Positions 20,973 through 33,700 of a DNA stretch of 64,000 nt are shown in pieces. The stretch lies in NCBI GenBank assembly GCA_017979445.1, contig CM030717.1:23981288-24045287 (forward strand), written 5' to 3'. Below the pieces are notes generated by a model. The model made no database searches, had not been told where the DNA came from, and was given only the letters and a program-made list of their open reading frames with translations. Source of the DNA: Akebia trifoliata (Eukaryota > Streptophyta > Magnoliopsida > Ranunculales > Lardizabalaceae). A program made the translations under genes and the position numbers. How positions within the stretch are numbered: position 1 is the stretch's first letter; every line of letters starts with the position of its first letter.

Positions 20973-22211
20973 TCAACAAATTTGACTTGAACTATTTTTA
21001 CATGGACGCTTGGCTTTGTCTTGATGGTCATCAGGATTGTTGTCAGGCTTGACCCTCTTGGCTTTAACAACTGTCTCTTTGAATTCTGCTGGTCCGTCTG
21101 GATACCCTAAAGTGCGTTTGTTCCAAGCTTTCTCAATGAGGTGTACTAACTTTTCAGTCAAAGGCTCGGGGGGAAAGAAAACTTTGTGCTGAGGTAAAGA
21201 TAACTCTATAGGTATGTCGTACTGTTCTGGGATCAGATTAGGATGGTAAAAAGATGTTTCTTCTAAACCAATCAGACGGACATAGTAGGATCCTTTGATT
21301 CCTAGAACAGGGGAATCAGTCATCCACCAAGGGCACCTAAAACTGATATGACAGGCAAGGCAAGAGTCTAACCATTTGCTCCAAGCTTTAACTGAGTTGT
21401 GACGCACTAACAGGTTTCTCTTGGAAAAGTGTTCTGGCCCATATTCAAGGTTTGAGGGAACATCTACGATTTTGAGACGATCACAAAGTCACATATAAAG
21501 TAAGTAGGGGCTTCCTTTGAAGCTTTCCTCTTCACCATTTTTTATGGCATCTAGACCTGAGAAGGTTTCAGCTAGGATAAGGGGTACTGGGTTGGCTTTC
21601 CTTGAGAGTTGAGAGGCTATATCTATGGAGGACTCAGGGATAGTTTGGCCATCACTATTAGAGGTCAGTATATATTGGGCTAGGATTCCTAAGCATAATC
21701 GATAGTCTCTAGTGACTCGCTAGGCTTCGGATTTTACATTAATAGGATGATTGCGGGAGCGATACGGGCCCAATAAAGGTACTAAGTCCAATCTCCCGTC
21801 GTGGACTAAGGCCTTGACTTCTTCCTTGAAAATGTTCAGTCCTGTGGCGAGGTCACCAGAATATTCGGTCTTCAACGAGGGCCTGACTAGAAGTCTTGAA
21901 GTGGATATCCTCATGATGCCACAATAATCCTCGTGAGTGGGGCACAAGTACATATACTCCATATGGAATATGTGAAGATAGGGGTTCCATCGCTTAGCCA
22001 TAGCATGTAAGAGGTTCCAGTCTATCTCAAATTCGTGGAAATAAAGAGTACTTCTCAACATGAATCTCCCAAAATTGATCTTCTCTACAGGGTGCATTCC
22101 TATGACGGTTGTTTTGACTAACTGATCGATTGGGTTATTGCCTGCGACTAGCATCCTGGTTTGACACAAAAGGGATTTTAGTACTCTTCCAAGGTCCATA
22201 TAAAATATCAA
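20973..22211 (-). CDS. ORF1 upstream of gag in gypsy element 1
   Basis: A separate protein-coding region between the leader and gag. Block 1 (22211-21720) contains NPIDQLVKTTVIGMHPVEKI, YFHEFEIDWNLLHAMAKRW and PTHEDYCGIM. Block 2 (21407-20973) contains LVRHNSVKAWSKWLDSCLA, RCPWWM and LIEKAWNKRTLGYPDGPAEF, ending in a basic Ser/Lys tail. The two blocks are joined by sequence with one or two stops. A homologous ORF occupies the same place in element 2 (52806-54034). Extra ORFs upstream of gag are typical of Ogre elements. The FXW / TXEEY pattern recalls the DUF7745-like proteins of plant elements. The function is not known. Confidence 0.75.
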
Positions 22212-25200
22212 TATTTTTCTTTCAGAAAATCTTGTTCTTATAAAAAATATTTTTTGGAAAATATTTTTTCTTGGAAAATATTTTTTCTAGAGAACACTTC
22301 TTTTGGAAAACATTCTTTTCTGGAAAATATTTTCCTTTTTCTTCTTTGAAAATTCAATTTCCATTTTGATTTAAATAGCACGGTCCATCATGATTGTTGG
22401 ATCGAGGTGGACTGGGTCATTATTGTAAAAGAATGGATTCTTTATTGGGTTGGTACACCCATTTTAATTTTCAAAAACAAATTTTTGATCATTGGGGACA
22501 AACGTACACTCTGATCTCATAATTCACATATATTCATCAATCAAAAGGTTCCATTCAATAAACAACCCAGGAACACCCACGATAAGTTCGAGCCGTAGCC
22601 TACAGGGAAGGTTTCTAGACTCTAAACTTACTACGTGCAATGCATTTTTATCTGGCCACCCTTGCCCAAGCACACCCATATATCTCTCGATACGTGGTGA
22701 CTTGGTTTGATATACCGTATAGGTGATAATCTAAAACCTCAAGTCACTTCTCTGAAGTCAAAAACAGCCAGTTTGATCTCCAGTTGAGAGGTGGCGCACA
22801 ATGCTGAGCAAGGGCCCACTTAAATACCTCTCGTCTAGAATAGACGTAATCTATCCCCCTCGTACAGTAGGGTACATCGGGGCAAGATCTTGCTTAGGCA
22901 CCGATTTTGACCAAGAAGTGCAATTGATATACTTAGATTATCTTTTACATACCTATGGGTACGAGTTAAGAGTTGTAGCTTTCATAAATGGTTTGGCATC
23001 CCACGAGGGGACCGACCACGTACTAGTACTACGTTGGCAATTGGGACATGTGACTGTGTGGCTCACAATAGGTCAAAGGCTCAGGTCCCTCCAGCCTGGG
23101 TGCATCAATATACCTCTCAGAATCACCTGATCAGACGGTATTGATGCCCCAGTTTGATATACCCTAAGGTACGTGACTGGAGTTGTGATTTTCATGAATG
23201 ACTTCGCATCTCCGAAGAGACCGGGCCAGGCACTAGTGCCACGTTGGCTATATGGGATGTGTAAGTGCGCAAAACAGTAGACGTGCATGTGGTGTGTGCA
23301 AAATAGGGTGGGGTGTGCCCGGGGCCTTTTTCAAACAAATGGGCCCATGGCCCTGATCATACCATCATACATTGGATTACATAAATATTTAATCAAAACC
23401 AAAACCATTCGAATCATATGAATATTTAATCAAGATCAACACCATTCGAATCATAGGAATATTTAATCGAGATCAATACCATTCCAATCACATAAGTAAA
23501 GATAGGCACATCAAGCATATATCTGTGTTAGAAGTAAATATTTAATCCAACATTATTTCTTTATGTATTTCCATCAAGGGTTATTTTGGGGTGACCCAAA
23601 ATAATTCAAAATTTCTAAGGATATTGAATTGAGGGTATAAAAATGATCGATGAAATAAAGAGGATATTATTTTTTTTTTTTTTTTTAAAAACAAGTTGAT
23701 CTCAATCAAAAGAATTTTTATGAAACAAAACAAAACAAAAAGATATATACCCCCACGTTGTTGTCGGCAACATTCAAGCCTCGAATTTTTTTATTTTTTT
23801 TGAAAATATATATTTAAAAAAAAAACTTTCTTATCGATTCAAGGACTTGATGGAGGTATAATTCAATATAAGTCAAATCCCTCAGTTGATAGACAATTAT
23901 CAAAAAATTGTGATAAAATTACAATATTTGATTTTTAACTCAATCAATTCAAAACTCCCGATCAATGCCTTCCAACTATCAAAAATTTGTAAGATAGGAA
24001 GAACATTGTATAATAGATTTCTGGAACCCAATGTGATCTACAGTCAATCCCATTGACTTGGGTTATAGTAGATGTTGCTGTTAAAGAAAGTTTATTCCCT
24101 CATCTTAAATCAGTCGGTACTTGGCCATTAACATTCTTGGTTGTCCATAACCGAGAGTAACAAAAAAAACAACAAACCCACCAATTTCGACACAATTAAT
24201 CAAAAAAAAAAAAAAAGTCGAGAGAGCATGTGACATCAACATCGTAAAAATTCAAAAAAAATGTATCTGGGTGACCCATCTGTCATACTAGCTTGTTGGA
24301 GAAAAAAAAGTCTGAAATTTGAAATTTGGTAACAATTTCTTTCAACGGGCTGACTTAAATCCACTACCCGAGAAAAAGAATTCTCTCTGAAATGTCTCTC
24401 TGAGTTTTTCTTGTTTGAAACACAAAAAAAACCGATAAAAAAAAAATCGGGGATCAACTTCATCTCCATGAAGGATGTCACACTCAACATCAAGATCAAA
24501 CAGCACCTAAACCATAAATGATCAATCGAGAAACCACCAAAATCGAAAAGTGAGACAATATTTGGGTGAGAGAAAAAAGCAAAGGTGAAGATCAACAATG
24601 AGTTCAGCCATATGATCTCTGATCTTTCATTGAATCACCCATCTCACAGGGAAGACAGCACCCCCTTACCAGTCTGTTAGTTCACCGCTTTCTCGTTCGG
24701 TCGCGAAGTAGAGGACTAAGACAAGCCCAAAACAATTAATCTCTAGATCGTTCGAGCTTTATAAATCAACATATGGAGTTTGAAACCCTTGAGCAGCAAA
24801 ATTCTCGAGTCTCTGTCGAGATTGATAGAGTCGAATGGGGAAGAAGACGTTTGAAATAACTAATTAAAAGAAAAAAGTAAAAACGTTTTTTTACTTAAGA
24901 CACCCCATTTAAAATTGTTGAGTTTTAGAAGCTTTAATCGGCATGTACTAGGGACACACCACTAAGAGTTGTTGCCGGCAGAAACTCAAAAGAAAACTCT
25001 GTTTTTTTTATTTTTTTACTTCTTTTTATTTGCTGTCCATAGGCAGCATGTCTTGCCTAAAAAAATAAAAATAAATAAACACCTAAATAATAAACAAATA
25101 ACCTAAAAAATTCTCCTATTTTTTCAAAAGAAAACATTATCAAATAACATATAACCCATGTTTCTAAAAAAAATCTTTTGTTATCCAAACACGGATTGAC

Positions 25201-25560
25201 ATACCTTAAAAAAGGAAGAAAAATAAAGAAAAAAAAACCTTTTTTTGTTTCATTATTCCATCATCATTATTCTGCCCTCAATAACATTATTCTTTGAAAT
25301 TTAATATTATTTAAAGTCACCTTAAGTGACTCTCGATCGAATTATAAAAAAAACATGCCACATTAGCGTACCCGGAATTAAACAGAAATTAATGATTGGG
25401 TCAACAAATAAATGAACAAAAAATGGTAACCTGACAATAATAAGAAATTAACTAAAAATTAAATAGAAAAGAAAGAGAGCAAAAAAAAAAACAAATAAAA
25501 CAAAATCTAGGTCAATGGCAATATTCCCATACTTGGGGTTTTTCAAGTCTGATCCTCAAT
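22212..25560. other. Leader (5' UTR) of gypsy element 1
   Basis: About 3.3 kb with no supported gene. Part of it (about 22430-22940) is homologous, inverted, to the leader of element 2 at 52130-52640, including GAGAGGTGGC(G)CACAATG and the (C)TAGAATAGACG block. It carries the tandem repeat at 23384-23510. Frames such as 24236-24598 (minus) are low-complexity and unsupported. Confidence 0.6.
23384..23510. repeat. ~39-bp tandem repeat, 3 copies
   Basis: Three copies of a unit with AATATTTAATC(A/G)A(A/G)(A/C), (A/T)ACCATTC(G/C)AATCA inside the gypsy leader. Non-coding. Confidence 0.8.
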
Positions 25561-25575
25561 GTCCCCAGCGGAGTC
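25561..25575 (-). other. Primer-binding site remnant of gypsy element 1
   Basis: The minus strand reads GACTCCGCTGGGGAC directly after the 5' LTR. Compared with TGGCGACTC(C/T) at the other PBSs in the window it lacks the leading TGGC. The same deletion removed the last ~70 bp of the 5' LTR. A TGGCGACTCC-type PBS fits the tRNA-Arg primer reported for Ogre-type elements. Confidence 0.65.
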
Positions 25576-27238
25576 AGTTATTACGGTCTATGAACCGATC
25601 AATGACTCTAAACAGATAAAGGACTAATCTAGAATAGAAAAAAATTGAATTCGGGGATCATGTTACGAGGTTGGAAGGTGTTAGGCACCAACCCCGCTTG
25701 GCCAAAGCCGGTCTCTACTAATTTCTCAAATAAGTTACATTGCTAAAACACCTAGATAATAATAAAATAAAAAATAAGAAGTTATACCTTTCCGATAGCA
25801 AAGATTTTGTTCCCTCAGATCCAGCAAAAATTGCTCCTTGTAACGTACTTCTTGCTTCGTTCTGTCTCCGAATTTGATTTTCGATCTCCGAGACAAGGTA
25901 TGTCTTCTTTCTTGGATCTGGATTCTTCGAGTTTGTTATGGATTTTGGGGTGTTCTTGAAGGGCTTTTATGTATTTTTTAGGCTAAAATCGAAGAAGGGA
26001 TGTTAGGTAAGGAGTTGGGACTCCAAAACTAGGGTTTATGGGAGGCTAGGGAGCTTTTAGAACTACTTCTCTTAGGGTTTATGACTTGATACGAAAATAG
26101 GGTGTGGGAACCTCTATTTATAGATTTTTTTAGGGATTGATTTTCATAGAGTTAGTGTTTAATTAGAGTTGTGTTTTAGTTAGACTTGTTTTAGGTAGAG
26201 TTGTGTTTTAATTAGAATTATTTTAGGTGGAGTTGTGTTTTAGTTAGAACTCTATTAGATTGAGTTATTATTTAATTAGAACTCTATTATGACTTTTAGT
26301 CTTATTTGATTGACTTTTAATATTTTGACTTTAGTCTTAATTGATTGACTTTTAATATCTTTGACTTCAGTCTTGCTTGATTGGCTTTAAATTTTTGACT
26401 TCAGTCTTGCTTGATTGACTTTAATACCTTGACTTTAGTCTTGCTTGATTGGCTTTAAATTTTTGGAGAACCCCCTCTATTATATTTTTAATTCTTTGGA
26501 CCCCCAAATGGAGGGGTCCTTAAAGAAATATCTCACGAACCCTCAACAATTTTGCCTGAGAGCCCGATTGATCAATTTCTTTGGTTCAAAATTTTAAATT
26601 AATTTCATTAATGTTTCACTTTAATTATTTGATGTTTTATTTATTAATTTCAAAAATTTTAATTATGAAAATTGTAAAATTACCGTTTTGCCCCCGGAGA
26701 TGACTTTTAACGTTTCAAGTCAGTTTTTAATGTTCTAGGATGTTTTAGAATTAATTTTTTGTAAGGAATTCAATGTGAATGTTGGTTTGTTTCATTTATG
26801 AAATTTTTTGTGTGAAATGTTCATGAACTTTATGAGGGGCATTTTCGTAATTTTTCCAATTCTGTTAAAATTGGGAAAATGATTTATTTAGTTTCGATTT
26901 GTTGTTTTATATGTTCGAAAGGGTTTTCCTAATCGTAACGTAGGCTCTAGGGTTGTTTTGATGTTAAGGGTATTTTGGTAATTTAGCCAATTTTTAGTGA
27001 TTTTTATTGTGAAGCTTCTTTTTGTTTGAAAGATGATGATTTGTATGTTTCTGGGATCGTATTTTTCCTAGAGTAGCGTGGTTTCTAAGGTTTTATCAGT
27101 TCGAGATACCTCATCCGGATTTTTGAAACACATCTGGTAACAAAATAAAGTAATGGAATAAACATCCATCATTGGGAATCGTTGCGATCGGGTTGACGAG
27201 TTGATTAATCAGGCGGATGCAAAAATGAGGTGTCTACA
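25576..27238 (-). repeat. 5' LTR of gypsy element 1 (1663 bp, 3' end deleted)
   Basis: Matches the 3' LTR at 10149-11810 throughout, with scattered substitutions and a small insertion near 26860. The TATA box (minus) is at 26115-26122. It lacks the equivalent of 10080-10148, lost together with the start of the PBS. Confidence 0.93.
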
Positions 27239-27640
27239 GATTGCTGCGTCCTGCTCACTCCATTTACCGTCTTTAATAACCTTCATTTGAATTCGAATAA
27301 CCACATGGTTCACATTAGAATTCGAGTGAAGGGGTTTCCCTAGATTGCACCATGAGTTTGAAATTGGAATAAAAATATTACCTTGGTCTTAGGAGTAAGA
27401 CCAGCCATTAAAGCAGCAGCTGCGTTTCCAACATTATTTTCTTCAATAAAGCTGATTGTAGAGTTGATGATAAGCAACACCATGATACCAACGAAATCTT
27501 GCCAGTCGGGAGGTTTGCCCTAAAATCAGAGCAAGTAAGAGAGACAGAGAGAGATAGAGATTGCATATGTGTGTTAATGATTAATGGTTAGTTACCCCTC
27601 CATTTGCCAAAGCTATGGTCATAATAGCTATGGCCAAATA
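27239..27640 (-). pseudogene. Captured plasma-membrane H+-ATPase fragment, 5' part
   Basis: Continues the fragment at 9172-10079 on the other side of the gypsy insertion. Exon pieces: 27596-27640 (AIMTIALANG), 27382-27519 ([33 protein letters not shown]) and 27239-27280 (KDGKWSEQDAA). They have GT-AG introns. The last exon meets the 10079 side exactly at the GATTG duplication and in frame (AAI / ILVP), so the insertion hit an exon that was still open here. Homology stops upstream of 27640, where unrelated sequence begins. Confidence 0.9.
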
Positions 27641-27950
27641 TTTTAATGAGTATAGAAATAAAAATGAAAATCAAGTAAAATTAAAATTAAAAATAAAAAG
27701 TTACCTTTTTTATTGAGAACTCCAGTAGTAAGACTGATGTACACTATACGGATGGTGTGTTGCTTGAATTGCTCGGATAAATGGGCATGAGAGTGGTCCT
27801 CCTGTCATTTAGAAGGTGATTGAAATAGCCTACCATTGCTTAAACAAATAAAATCAAGGTACTAAAATACAAATTTTTGTATAGAAACCCACTATCACAC
27901 TCACAAGGAAGAATCAGAGGCATAATACTAAAAAAATTAAGCTCACTCAC
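27641..27950. other. Junction sequence between captured fragments
   Basis: Minus-strand exon-like stretch at about 27710-27800 (HAHLSEQFKQHTIRIVYISL) ending in AAAAAAGGTAAC, a plausible donor. I do not recognise it. It could be another captured exon. The rest is A/T-rich, intron-like DNA. Confidence 0.35.
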
Positions 27951-28105
27951 ACAGAACTTCATGAGCAGTCAATCTATCCTTTAGATCCCTTTCAAGCATT
28001 TTTCGTATCAGATCTTTTGTATTTTCTGAGATTGTTGTTGGGAAGTCATTTAAGCCAAGTGATTCACTTTCTCTATAGATCATAACATTTAAGATCAACC
28101 AAGGT
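27951..28105 (-). pseudogene. Captured protein kinase exon, calcium-dependent kinase type
   Basis: Reads DFPTTISENTKDLIRKMLER then RLTAHEVLC and ends at GTGAGT, a consensus donor at the position where plant CDPK genes have an intron. This is the end of the kinase C-lobe (subdomains X-XI), with RLTAHEVL typical of the CDPK family. The upstream part is degraded (no WP before ISE). Only about 45 residues are present and no catalytic residues, so it is non-functional. Another CaMK-type kinase is possible. Confidence 0.75.
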
Positions 28106-28342
28106 AGCTGTAAAAGGTTGACCTAAAGTAAACACAGTACAAAAAAAAAACTAAACATGGAAATGGTAATTACTGGCGGAACTTTGTCATTAGGCAACAA
28201 AATCTGAAAAAGTCAGATGAGGACTCTTCCTTCTTATCCCACAGGAAATAGTTAATCTGTAATTAGAGCTGGTAGTTGGTAAGCATGCACACAATTCAAA
28301 ATGGATTTTTCAATTAATATACACAAAAAAGAAGTGGAGGAT

Positions 28343-28435
28343 TACGTAGCTATCATGGCAATATGTATTTTTATTGCCTCCCTTTGTGTGACCATATTCA
28401 TCACCCATGTAAATCATGGGAACACCCTGAGTCAG
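28343..28435 (-). pseudogene. Captured isoamylase (starch debranching enzyme) exon
   Basis: Reads [20 protein letters not shown] then TYCHDSY, a hallmark of plant isoamylases, which trim alpha-1,6 branches during starch synthesis. The exon begins after CTGACTCAG (an acceptor-like AG). About 30 residues survive, and nothing else of the enzyme is present nearby. A related debranching GH13 enzyme is less likely given GHTKGGN. Confidence 0.82.
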
Positions 28436-28935
28436 ATGGTAAAGCTAGTTAGTAAGAGAGAAAATATAATAAAAAATTGCCTTTGCTCATTACTGTTTTT
28501 ATTTTTTATTTTTTTTATTATAAGAAACTCTCATTACTAACTTCACTATTAATACTTCTGTATGTGAGAATGAGAAAAAAGAGGAAGAAAAGCAATACAT
28601 GTTAGCACTTTAATACTCTTTGGATCATCCTTTTCCCTCCTCCTTTATCTAGGCTTGGGACCGGCAGTGTAAAATATTAATTTTACAATAGCGGAGTTAA
28701 AAAGGGGTTAGTTGACACAAAAACATAATCAGTTATTAGTTAAATAATATAACTAAAAAAGTAAAAGTACTTTGTTGATAAAGAACCTTGCAGTGAGAAG
28801 AAACATTACTAGTAGTAGTAAAACTTTAGAGGGGTTATCCAAATACAACTAGTAATACCACTTAGTATCTAGACATATGTCAAAAGAAGGATAACCAGTT
28901 CACATTGCAAGTAGTACATAAAGCCATACACAAAA
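28436..28935. other. Non-coding gap before the CACTA small gene
   Basis: A/T-rich and no gene seen. A plus-strand frame at 28301-28540 is the antisense shadow of the isoamylase piece plus a hydrophobic run. Confidence 0.5.
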
Positions 28936-29276
28936 CTATTGTGAGATAACCCTAATAAAACTTTTCGGCCATACGGTAAATCTGCCTATTCCAACTTCTC
29001 CTAGAGTCCCTGCAAAACTGGTTCGTTGGGTAAGAGGGGTGTTTGCTATATGAATGATGTCAATAAGAACCTTAACGTCGTCTTCACCCAGAGGATGCTC
29101 ATGTACAGTAGAAGGGGTAGTATCCATAATCGCTTTTCCAACTACAACAATATTTCTTCCCCAATCCAACAGTTTGCATGACATTTCTTTTGTAGAAAAT
29201 CGTGATTGTGCAGTTGAATACGAATCAATTGTTTGTGGTCTTGAAAGTATATGCTATAATAAAGATTGATATCAAC

Positions 29277-29324
<48 letters not shown>

Positions 29325-30666
29325 TTATATATGTATGATTAAACAAGAAAATGTAATAGTATATACCTCAATGTTCCGAATACTTCCACGTACATCCCCA
29401 ATGTCTTCCCGTAAACCTTTCACTTCAACTTTGATATTCGTTATTTCCTTAGTTTGCTCAATAATTTGCTTATCTTTCCCTAGCAACATTTCTTTCGCAA
29501 TGACTAACCCGAGAATCCGTGTTTTTGAAACATTAGTCCCAACACCACGAACACGTCCCCTCTTATCCGGACCAAACACTTTAGTTAAGGGATCATTGAG
29601 AAGGTCTTCGGAACTATCATCTTCTGATTGGTTCTTCATGATTTCTTTTATTTTATCCTGTAATATTAAACAAACAAATATATTTATGCAAACTATATAT
29701 TTTATATAACATTCAATAAACATAAGTTTAAGATGATGATTATACCAAGTAAGGGGCGACAGTACTCGAGCTAGCACCGTCATCCTTTGAATGCCCTCTA
29801 ATCCACACCTCGGTCCTCGAAAGGGAATCGCTACCATCTCCTCTTTCCCATTTCTATACTTGCATAAATTTTAAGGTATTAATTATGAAGGGTATAACTC
29901 AAAGTAAAATAATTTCAACGTATTTGTATTGAATTTAATGACACGTACTTACCGTTCGCTCCTCTAATCTTGCGTGGCCATGCCTACCAGTAGTATAATA
30001 GATGTTCAAATTGCTCCTATTTGTCACATTTCTCTTCCTCATTTCTACAATTTTAGGTACAGTAGTACAATTAACAAATGCGACCCAATCTTCCTGCTTA
30101 ACATTTGGAGGACAATTTTTCAATCTATCATCCATATTATTATAACAATCGATGTACTTGGTCCTCAACTTAGCCTTGTATTTTCTGAATGTCTCGGACA
30201 TGCTTCTAAGGCATTGGTACTTGTAGGATGGACGAAGGATGAACTCTCCCTACATGAGAAATTAAAAAAAAAAAAAAGATAAGTATTCACAAAGAAAAAA
30301 TATATAATAATTAACTAATATAATTTCAATTGTAATATTATATTGCAACTTACAAGTAGTAATTTCCACATCTCATCATTCTTTCTAACTGGCACTAAAC
30401 GCCAATCCTCTATCGAAATAGGAATGTGAGTACGAACAATCTCTCCACATTGTGTAGAAAGCTTTACTGAACGTTCGCCAATCGGTAGACCATTTGTATT
30501 GAAACTGATTCTTATCCTATTATCTATTGATGAGCTTACAGATCCTAATCCATACAAAATAGTTAGTATAAAACTATTAATATTGGACAACGTAATGACA
30601 ATATAATAAAATAAAGGAGAAATTAAGTTTACCTAATTGTGAGCTCTCAGTACTCGTGCCAGCCAT
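28936..30666 (-). CDS. CACTA small protein gene (TNP1 / Transposase_24 type)
   Basis: The second gene of En/Spm-like elements; in En/Spm the corresponding TNPA binds subterminal repeats. Likely start ATG at 30666 (MAGTSTESS). Exons: about 30666-30620 and 30590-30360 (RIRISFNTNGLPIGE, IEDWRLVPV); 30240-29945 (MSETFRKYKAKLRTKYIDCY, NVKQEDWVAFVNC, NRSNLNIYYTTGRHGHARL); 29837-29745; 29655-29365 (DPLTKVFGPDKRGRVRGVG); and a C-terminal Tnp1/En/Spm-like domain at 29184-28936 (VVVGKAIMDTT, VHEHPLGEDDVKVLID, RFTVWP). A long TA run (29281-29321) lies in the last intron. The exons are mostly open, so it may be the best-preserved CACTA gene here. Confidence 0.8.
29281..29321. repeat. (TA)n microsatellite
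   Basis: About 20 TA units inside an intron of the CACTA small gene. Confidence 0.9.
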
Positions 30667-30799
30667 TACAATTGATCTTCCAATTTTCTTGTCTATTTAA
30701 ATAATGAAATCATAAATAAAAAAATAAATTTATTCATGCAAAATCTAAAAAAATAGTAGATGTTTATCATTCAATTTCTATATTGCAAACAACACACAA

Positions 30800-33700
30800 C
30801 TACAAAATCATGTCTAAATCATCATCATCATAGTTTTTATCACTTTCATTTAAAATATCATCTATGTATGCATTTTCATCAATAATTGAGTGGAATATAA
30901 TAGGATCTTCAAGTGCATCCACTTCTTTCGTCAATCGTTTTGGGGCCGCTAGAACAATGGACCATCCAGGCCTTAGTTGATCTTTTAAGTAGAATGCTTG
31001 ACTAGCTTGAGATGCAAGAATGAAATGCTCATTCTCTTCTTTGTCAAGTCCTTTGAAATTGTCCATGTTACACAATATCAAATTTGTGTCAGGATCAACT
31101 TTACATCCGTTAGTCTTATCTTCTACTCTAACCCAATCACAATAAAGTACAGTTTGACAAAAATTAGTGTAATCCAAATCAATAATCTTCCTCACAACTC
31201 CATAATAAGTGGTCTCTTCTTCCTTATAATTTTTATCTTTGGCACTTGCTCTGTATTTAATGATGGCTTTCATGGAGACCCCACTATTTTGTGTCGTCTT
31301 ATTGATCTCTTACTCACTTGGAGTGAATAAAAAACCATTTACATGATATTTATTGTAACTTTTTGCTTTGAATGTTGGTCCATCTGCTAATCGCTTTAAT
31401 ATTGACTCACCATCAATATGTTCCAACTACTGATGAGTGTCACCAAACACTCAATTATACATATATTTTCTGATTATTTATCTTGATTTTTGTACCTATT
31501 TTTTCATACTAAGGTAATAATCATGTTACGCCTCAAAACACCATGTTGCATATTAATTAGGCTTAATTATATATAAATAAATTTATTTACTAGATAAATC
31601 TAATTACGTGTGTTTCTTGTGTAGAAAATTAATAATTTGGAATCAAAATCTCAAGACAAAAGCATTGGGCCCACTTTGGAATGCCATAATCCTTAACACA
31701 TATTCTCCTCTTTTATCTTTTTGTGCAAAGAAAATTGGAGGCTACTTTTAGACTCTTCTACACACATTTTTCTCTATAAATAGAGCCTCCATTTCTAGAG
31801 AAAGGGTCCTATCTTGGTTCTCTTATCCAAGACTCCTTTAATCTAAGGCTCTTAGCCTATTCTCTTATTTTTTGTATTTTCATTTTCTAGTTATTTTCTT
31901 TTGGCTAAATAGTCTTGTAAGAAGTAGAAGAAGAAGAAGTTGTAAGTTTCTCCATGAAATGAAGAAAAGATATTTCATCTCTTATCTTCCTTCTCTTGCA
32001 ATGACATTAGGCTAAGTTCCCCTCCATTGGAGAGTGGAGAAGCCTAGAGCAAGTTCTTGTGTTATTTCTAATTTCATGCCTTTCTTTTATTTAAAATACT
32101 TATGAGTTCTCTTTAAGTTTCTTGCATCTTTTATTCTTAATATAGATACTTTATGCTTAGATTAGATCAAGATAAAGTATGCTTAAACTAGATAATTGGT
32201 AGTAGGAAGTTTTCAAAGAATTCTACTTTGTTTAATTCCCTTATTTCATTTCATTTGTAAAACTTTCCGATCTAAGGAGCTAACACCAAGCCCTTACGAT
32301 TGAGTTATAAAAAGACTATACACTAGGAATTGCTCATCAACATGTTCTAGGTAGATCCACCTCCAATGGTGTTTTAATTTCATAAGTTTACTTGCTTTTA
32401 ATTTCATTTACTTTAGTTTATTTTCTAGCAATTTTACATTTTCTTATAAGTTCAAAAATACAAAGAAAAATAGTTTTAATTCCTTTTAGTTAATTTGAAT
32501 TTTATTTTCTTAGCTTAACTCTATTCCTCCTTTCTCTTGGGTTCGATCCCCTACTTGCCCCACAAGTAAGGTAAAAATAAGATTATTATTAACTCCGGTG
32601 AGAAGAACAACGATAGTCTCATCAACTACAAAAGATTAAATAATTTGATATTAGTATCATAGTTATAAATAAATATATCACTCTATGTTTTAGAAAAAAT
32701 AATAATAATTAAAGTAATTACCTCCTTCCTTAACCAAGGGATGAAACCTCCATCTCTATCCTTCAACTCAGATCCCTTTCTTTTTAGGCCTTTTGTATTG
32801 ATTGATTTCAAATATATTTTATATTTCCTATGTTAACAATAGACATATTTCATTGTAATTAAATGCTCATCTAATTATTCAAATTGATAATGCTATGTAA
32901 AATTTATGTACTTATCTTTTCCACTCGTAAACTCCACCATAGCAATGTAGAACCCATCTACGTACTTGTTGATATTGTACTTGAGTTAGACATATATCCT
33001 TGCTTTTGCCTAAAGGTCCTTCATCGATGAATTCATCATCCTCGTCTAAGAATCTTTTACATGTATACTTATGATTCCCTTTTTCATTATTTGGCATGTA
33101 TTCCATACAATATAAAATAGACTCCTCTACGATATAACACTCAGCAATACATCCTTCAGGGTGTGCAAAATTTTTCACGTATCATTTATAAGTTTTCATT
33201 AACCTATTCAGAAAAATGTCCAATTATGAATATACTTCTCAATTTATGTATGAATTGATACATCTTTAATAAAATTATAAAATATACCATTCAAAAGAAT
33301 ACATCCAACGAAATCTGACTGGACCGCACGATAATGCTTCATCAGCTAGATGTATCATAAGGTGAATGCTGATAACAAAAAATAAATGTGGAAAAACTTC
33401 TCCAAAACACACATTACTTCCACAAGACTGTATTTGATAGCAATGATATCATTTACTCGGATCACCTTTGAACATAACACATTGAAGAACATACATATCC
33501 GTCGAATAGCGGTATGCAGTATCTTATGCTTCGAAAATGCATGTTGTACCAACACAGGAAACAATTGTTGCATAATTCCATTCAAATCATGTAAAGTACG
33601 ACATAACAACTCTTTCTCCTTACGGCTTAGAGTAAAGGAAGCCTTCGTTTAACTATTTTTCCATCTATTTCTTTCATCCACAAGTTTTTTCTTATGTTCA

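Larger units (their letters stand above)
10080..27238 (-). mobile_element. Complete Tat/Ogre-like Ty3/gypsy LTR retrotransposon (17.2 kb, minus strand)
   Basis: Both LTRs are present. In element orientation the element begins TGTAGACACC (27238) and ends GGGCGTTTTCA (10080). A 5-bp duplication GATTG flanks it (10075-10079, 27239-27243). Order on the minus strand: 5' LTR, primer-binding remnant, 3.3-kb leader, ORF1, gag, protease, G-patch, RT, RNase H, archaeal-type RNase H, integrase, tandem-repeat 3' UTR, polypurine tract, 3' LTR. The second RNase H before integrase, the extra ORF1 and the long 3' UTR fit the Tat/Ogre lineage. Over a ~200-bp stretch of the LTRs aligned by eye I count about 8 differences, so the insertion is moderately young. 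Several stops make it non-autonomous today. Confidence 0.93.

Noticed and set aside
24236..24598. 120-codon minus frame with hydrophobic Phe-rich N-terminus
   Set aside because: Low-complexity A/T-rich leader of the gypsy element, no homologue at the same place in element 2.
9172..27640. A functional plasma-membrane H+-ATPase gene with a retrotransposon-bearing intron
   Set aside because: The insertion is in an exon, only the central part of the pump is present, TGES and DKTGT are altered, and unrelated kinase and isoamylase exons follow directly upstream.
32535..32550. GGGTTCGATCCCC, a match to a tRNA B box
   Set aside because: No A box at the right spacing, no acceptor stem, and it lies inside the solo LTR.
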